Source: JAFGDI01 sp963662515
Lineage (GTDB): Bacteria; Planctomycetota; Phycisphaerae; Sedimentisphaerales; SM23-30
Direction: 5' to 3'
DNA: 64,000 nucleotides
NCBI GenBank assembly: GCA_963662515.1
Contig: OY759675.1
Span: 744,001-808,000 of the forward strand
Within the stretch, counting starts at the first letter, position 1; every line of letters starts with the position of its first letter. The position numbers and the translations under genes are program-made. The notes beneath the pieces are model-generated. The model searched no databases, was not told the origin of the DNA, and was given only the letters and a program-made list of their open reading frames with translations. Below, piece by piece: positions 62,449 through 64,000 of this stretch.

Positions 62449-62535
62449 GCTGAAGATAGCGAAGATTTAACAGATTTAATAGATTTCTTTGACGAAATCC
62501 TGGCAGATGTTCAGGAAACACTGCAAAAAGAATAA
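62449..62535 (+). pseudogene. Relic of the 3' end of the large secreted-protein gene
   Basis: In frame to the stop at 62533-62535 this reads AEDSEDLTDLIDFFDEILAD followed by VQETLQKE. This aligns with the last 28 residues of the 947-residue protein (EDSEDITEILEFFDGILKEV, then KESMQKQ). The flanking hairpin and the following PEP-CTERM gene are duplicated as well, so this is the left border of a tandem duplication. A CGAGCGAAGCGAG mirror motif sits just before it (about 62416). Confidence 0.85.
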
Positions 62536-62549
62536 ATTTATGATAAATT

Positions 62550-62581
62550 ACCTGCCGTTATTTGCTATAATGACGGCAGGT
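62550..62581 (+). terminator. Duplicated hairpin before the second PEP-CTERM gene
   Basis: ACCTGCCGT pairs with ACGGCAGGT, extended by a G-T and an A-T pair. It is the counterpart of the hairpin at 61676-61707. Confidence 0.7.
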
Positions 62582-62606
62582 AATATTTTAATAAGGTGTA
62601 GATTTA

Positions 62607-63248
62607 ATGAAATACATGACACAATTTGTTTTTGCTTTGTTGTTCTGTGTGGCTCATTTGTTTGGTAGTATTATTTGTGATGGCCCGGCCAGTGACGGTT
62701 TTCTTAGAACTGGGGAATATGACGATACAATTGTTGTAAATAGTAACAGTTCTCTTAATGTTAATGGTGGTGCCTCTGATAGAATTACAGTTGAAGATTC
62801 AGCTAAACTTATCATTTCAATAACATCATCATTAAGCAATCAGCCTAAAAATAGGGGCGGTGTCTGGACAATAATTTTGCGAGACGAAAGTAATTTAACC
62901 TTTTCTGGAGGAGCGACAAATAAAATATATACTGGTGGAAATTCAACAACTATCCTAACAGGTGGCCAGATAAATTCCATTGCTAGCCAGCAGAGAATTA
63001 CTAATGGAACCCATATTGAAATATACTGCAATGAAGGCTGGTTATGGAAATACAACTCGTACAGCGAGATTAAAGGAATAATTGGTAACTGGCGAGATGG
63101 CACACCGTTTGACATAGCCTTTATTGATGATTCATCGAACTACTTCCCGGCTACATGGAAAAATATCGAAGTAATCACACCCGAACCGGCTTCAATGCTA
63201 TTGTTAAGTCTGGGCGGTGTGCTGATAAAGAAACGCCGCAGACAGTAA
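62607..63248 (+). CDS. PEP-CTERM sorted protein, intact paralog
   Basis: The 213-residue protein has a signal peptide (about 1-22, FGSIICDGP following) and a strand-rich middle with repeated short motifs ('NSNSSLNVNGGASDRITVED', 'GATNKIYTGGNSTTILTGGQ'). It ends in a PEP-CTERM sorting signal: PEPASMLLLSLGGVLIKKRRRQ from about residue 192, that is the PEP motif, hydrophobic helix and basic end. Such proteins are exported and processed by exosortase-type enzymes; no exosortase is in this window. AAGGTG precedes the ATG. It is the intact twin of the frameshifted gene upstream. Its surface function is unknown. Confidence 0.9.
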   Translation: MKYMTQFVFALLFCVAHLFGSIICDGPASDGFLRTGEYDDTIVVNSNSSLNVNGGASDRITVEDSAKLIISITSSLSNQPKNRGGVWTIILRDESNLTFSGGATNKIYTGGNSTTILTGGQINSIASQQRITNGTHIEIYCNEGWLWKYNSYSEIKGIIGNWRDGTPFDIAFIDDSSNYFPATWKNIEVITPEPASMLLLSLGGVLIKKRRRQ

Positions 63249-63263
63249 CAAATCAACAAACGC

Positions 63264-63290
63264 AAGCCGGATTAAAACCCCGGCTTTTTT
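63264..63290 (+). terminator. Terminator after the second PEP-CTERM gene
   Basis: AAGCCGG (63264-63270) pairs with CCGGCTT (63280-63286), followed by TTTT. The flanking sequence ATTTTCCGAG matches that after the first copy, marking the end of the duplicated unit. Confidence 0.88.
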
Positions 63291-63500
63291 ATTTTCCGAG
63301 TCAGCCAAAGGCTGATCTTACTCTACGAGTTATGATGACGCAAGCAACTGGTTTGTAGCTGGTTAGCTATGCTATGGTTCAGCTAGCCTTAATTATCCCT
63401 GAAGCCTTTGTCATATGCCCCTATGTTCTTATGTCCTTTTATGCCAACTATCACATCTTGCATTGCCTGTCAGTATCGACTATAATTCACCTCTTATATC

Positions 63501-64000
63501 ATGACAGAGACAATCAATACAAGAGAGGGAGCATCTGACGCCGGTTTGGTTCAGGGCTCAGGCGTTAATGGCAGGCCCAAGCTGTTTTACCGGCTGGTAC
63601 GGGGTAGTTTCCGGGTGCTTTTGCAGATTTTCTGGCGTTTTCGCACAGTAGGTCAGGAAAACATACCTTTGGACGGCCCAGTTTTGCTCGTGGGTAATCA
63701 TCAGAGTTATCTTGACCCGGTCACCTGTTCCTGCGGCATGAAGCGAGAGCTGGACTTTATGGCCCGCGAGAGCTTGTTTAAGGGGTGGTTTGGTAAGGTC
63801 ATAAGCAATCTTAATGCTTTCCCTGTCCGTCGGGGTGAGGCTGATATGCGTGCGATCCGGGATATTGTTGATCGTCTGGAGCAGCAGCGAGCGGTAATGA
63901 TCTTTCCGGAGGGTACGCGTAGTGCTGACGGTCAGGTCAGGGATTTCAAAAATGGTTTTGTACTGATCGCCCGTAAGGCAAAGGCGGCTATTGTGCCGGT
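63501..64000 (+). CDS. 1-acyl-sn-glycerol-3-phosphate acyltransferase (PlsC-like), cut by the right edge
   Basis: From the ATG at 63501 the frame is open to the window end (166 codons). After a polar N-terminus and a short hydrophobic stretch it shows the two acyltransferase motifs: NHQSYLDP at residues 66-73 (the catalytic H-x4-D) and FPEGTRS near 134, plus 'LNAFPVRRGEADM' between them. These enzymes transfer an acyl chain to lysophosphatidic acid at the inner membrane during phospholipid synthesis. No strong ribosome site precedes the ATG (CACCTCTTATATC), and a start slightly upstream or downstream cannot be excluded. The C-terminus is outside the window. Confidence 0.92.
   Translation, partial: MTETINTREGASDAGLVQGSGVNGRPKLFYRLVRGSFRVLLQIFWRFRTVGQENIPLDGPVLLVGNHQSYLDPVTCSCGMKRELDFMARESLFKGWFGKVISNLNAFPVRRGEADMRAIRDIVDRLEQQRAVMIFPEGTRSADGQVRDFKNGFVLIARKAKAAIVP

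Overview
The window looks like chromosomal DNA of a Gram-negative, environmental bacterium, most likely a planctomycete of the class Phycisphaerae (Sedimentisphaerales-like). The reasons are secreted beta-helix proteins ending in dockerin-like EF-hand segments, PEP-CTERM proteins ending in a short hydrophobic stretch plus KKRRR, outer-membrane porins, a TonB system and a spiro-SPASM-like protein. This placement is an inference from protein style. No rRNA, tRNA, CRISPR array or transposase was found, and the window cuts two genes (a GH3 glycosidase at the left edge and a PlsC acyltransferase at the right edge).

Layout. 1-188: start of a GH3 beta-glucosidase. 962-4666: a dCache chemoreceptor, a periplasmic family-3-type binding protein and a TorF-like outer-membrane protein, probably one sensing unit. 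4788-10739 (minus): ion homeostasis, with trkA-trkH potassium uptake and a CPA2 cation/proton antiporter; the trkA leader region folds into a nested, unidentified structure. 10815-15635 (minus): a CMP-sugar synthetase-like enzyme, a membrane-anchored unknown, a spiro-SPASM-like protein whose radical-SAM cluster cysteines are missing, and miaA. This stretch is peppered with heptanucleotide repeats and a perfect 36-bp inverted repeat.

16498-28105 (plus): a complete TonB-dependent uptake locus. It has a secreted beta-helix/dockerin protein, a periplasmic helical-repeat protein, a TonB-dependent receptor, then DUF3450-TtpC-ExbB-ExbD-TonB-TPR in the gene order of the Vibrio TonB2 cluster. 28676-31047: zinc ribbon, LemA and an HtpX-type protease. 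31114-33751 (minus): aroB and a secreted beta-helix protein.

33969-50806 is the most unusual part. It holds a four-helix-bundle chemoreceptor, a regulator made of two HTH-cupin modules, three repeats of a [small PstS-like binding protein + porin] module, a fourth porin, two histidine kinases, two response regulators and a FapA-family protein. The three binding proteins are virtually identical while their partner porins have diverged. The second kinase carries the same sensor type as the chemoreceptor and has serine where the phosphoacceptor histidine should be. I read this as an envelope uptake and sensing island with one invariant binding protein and several alternative porins; its ligand is unknown, with phosphate or another oxyanion the family-based guess.

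50845-57942 (minus): a Na+/Ca2+ exchanger, a phosphorelay (receiver protein, CHASE1 hybrid kinase, HPt) and a two-gene unit with a phage/plasmid-style HTH protein. 58819-63248 (plus): a 947-residue secreted beta-helix/dockerin protein followed by two PEP-CTERM genes created by a tandem duplication. A relic of the large gene's 3' end lies between them. The first PEP-CTERM gene is out of frame at a run of 13 G, a candidate phase-variation switch.
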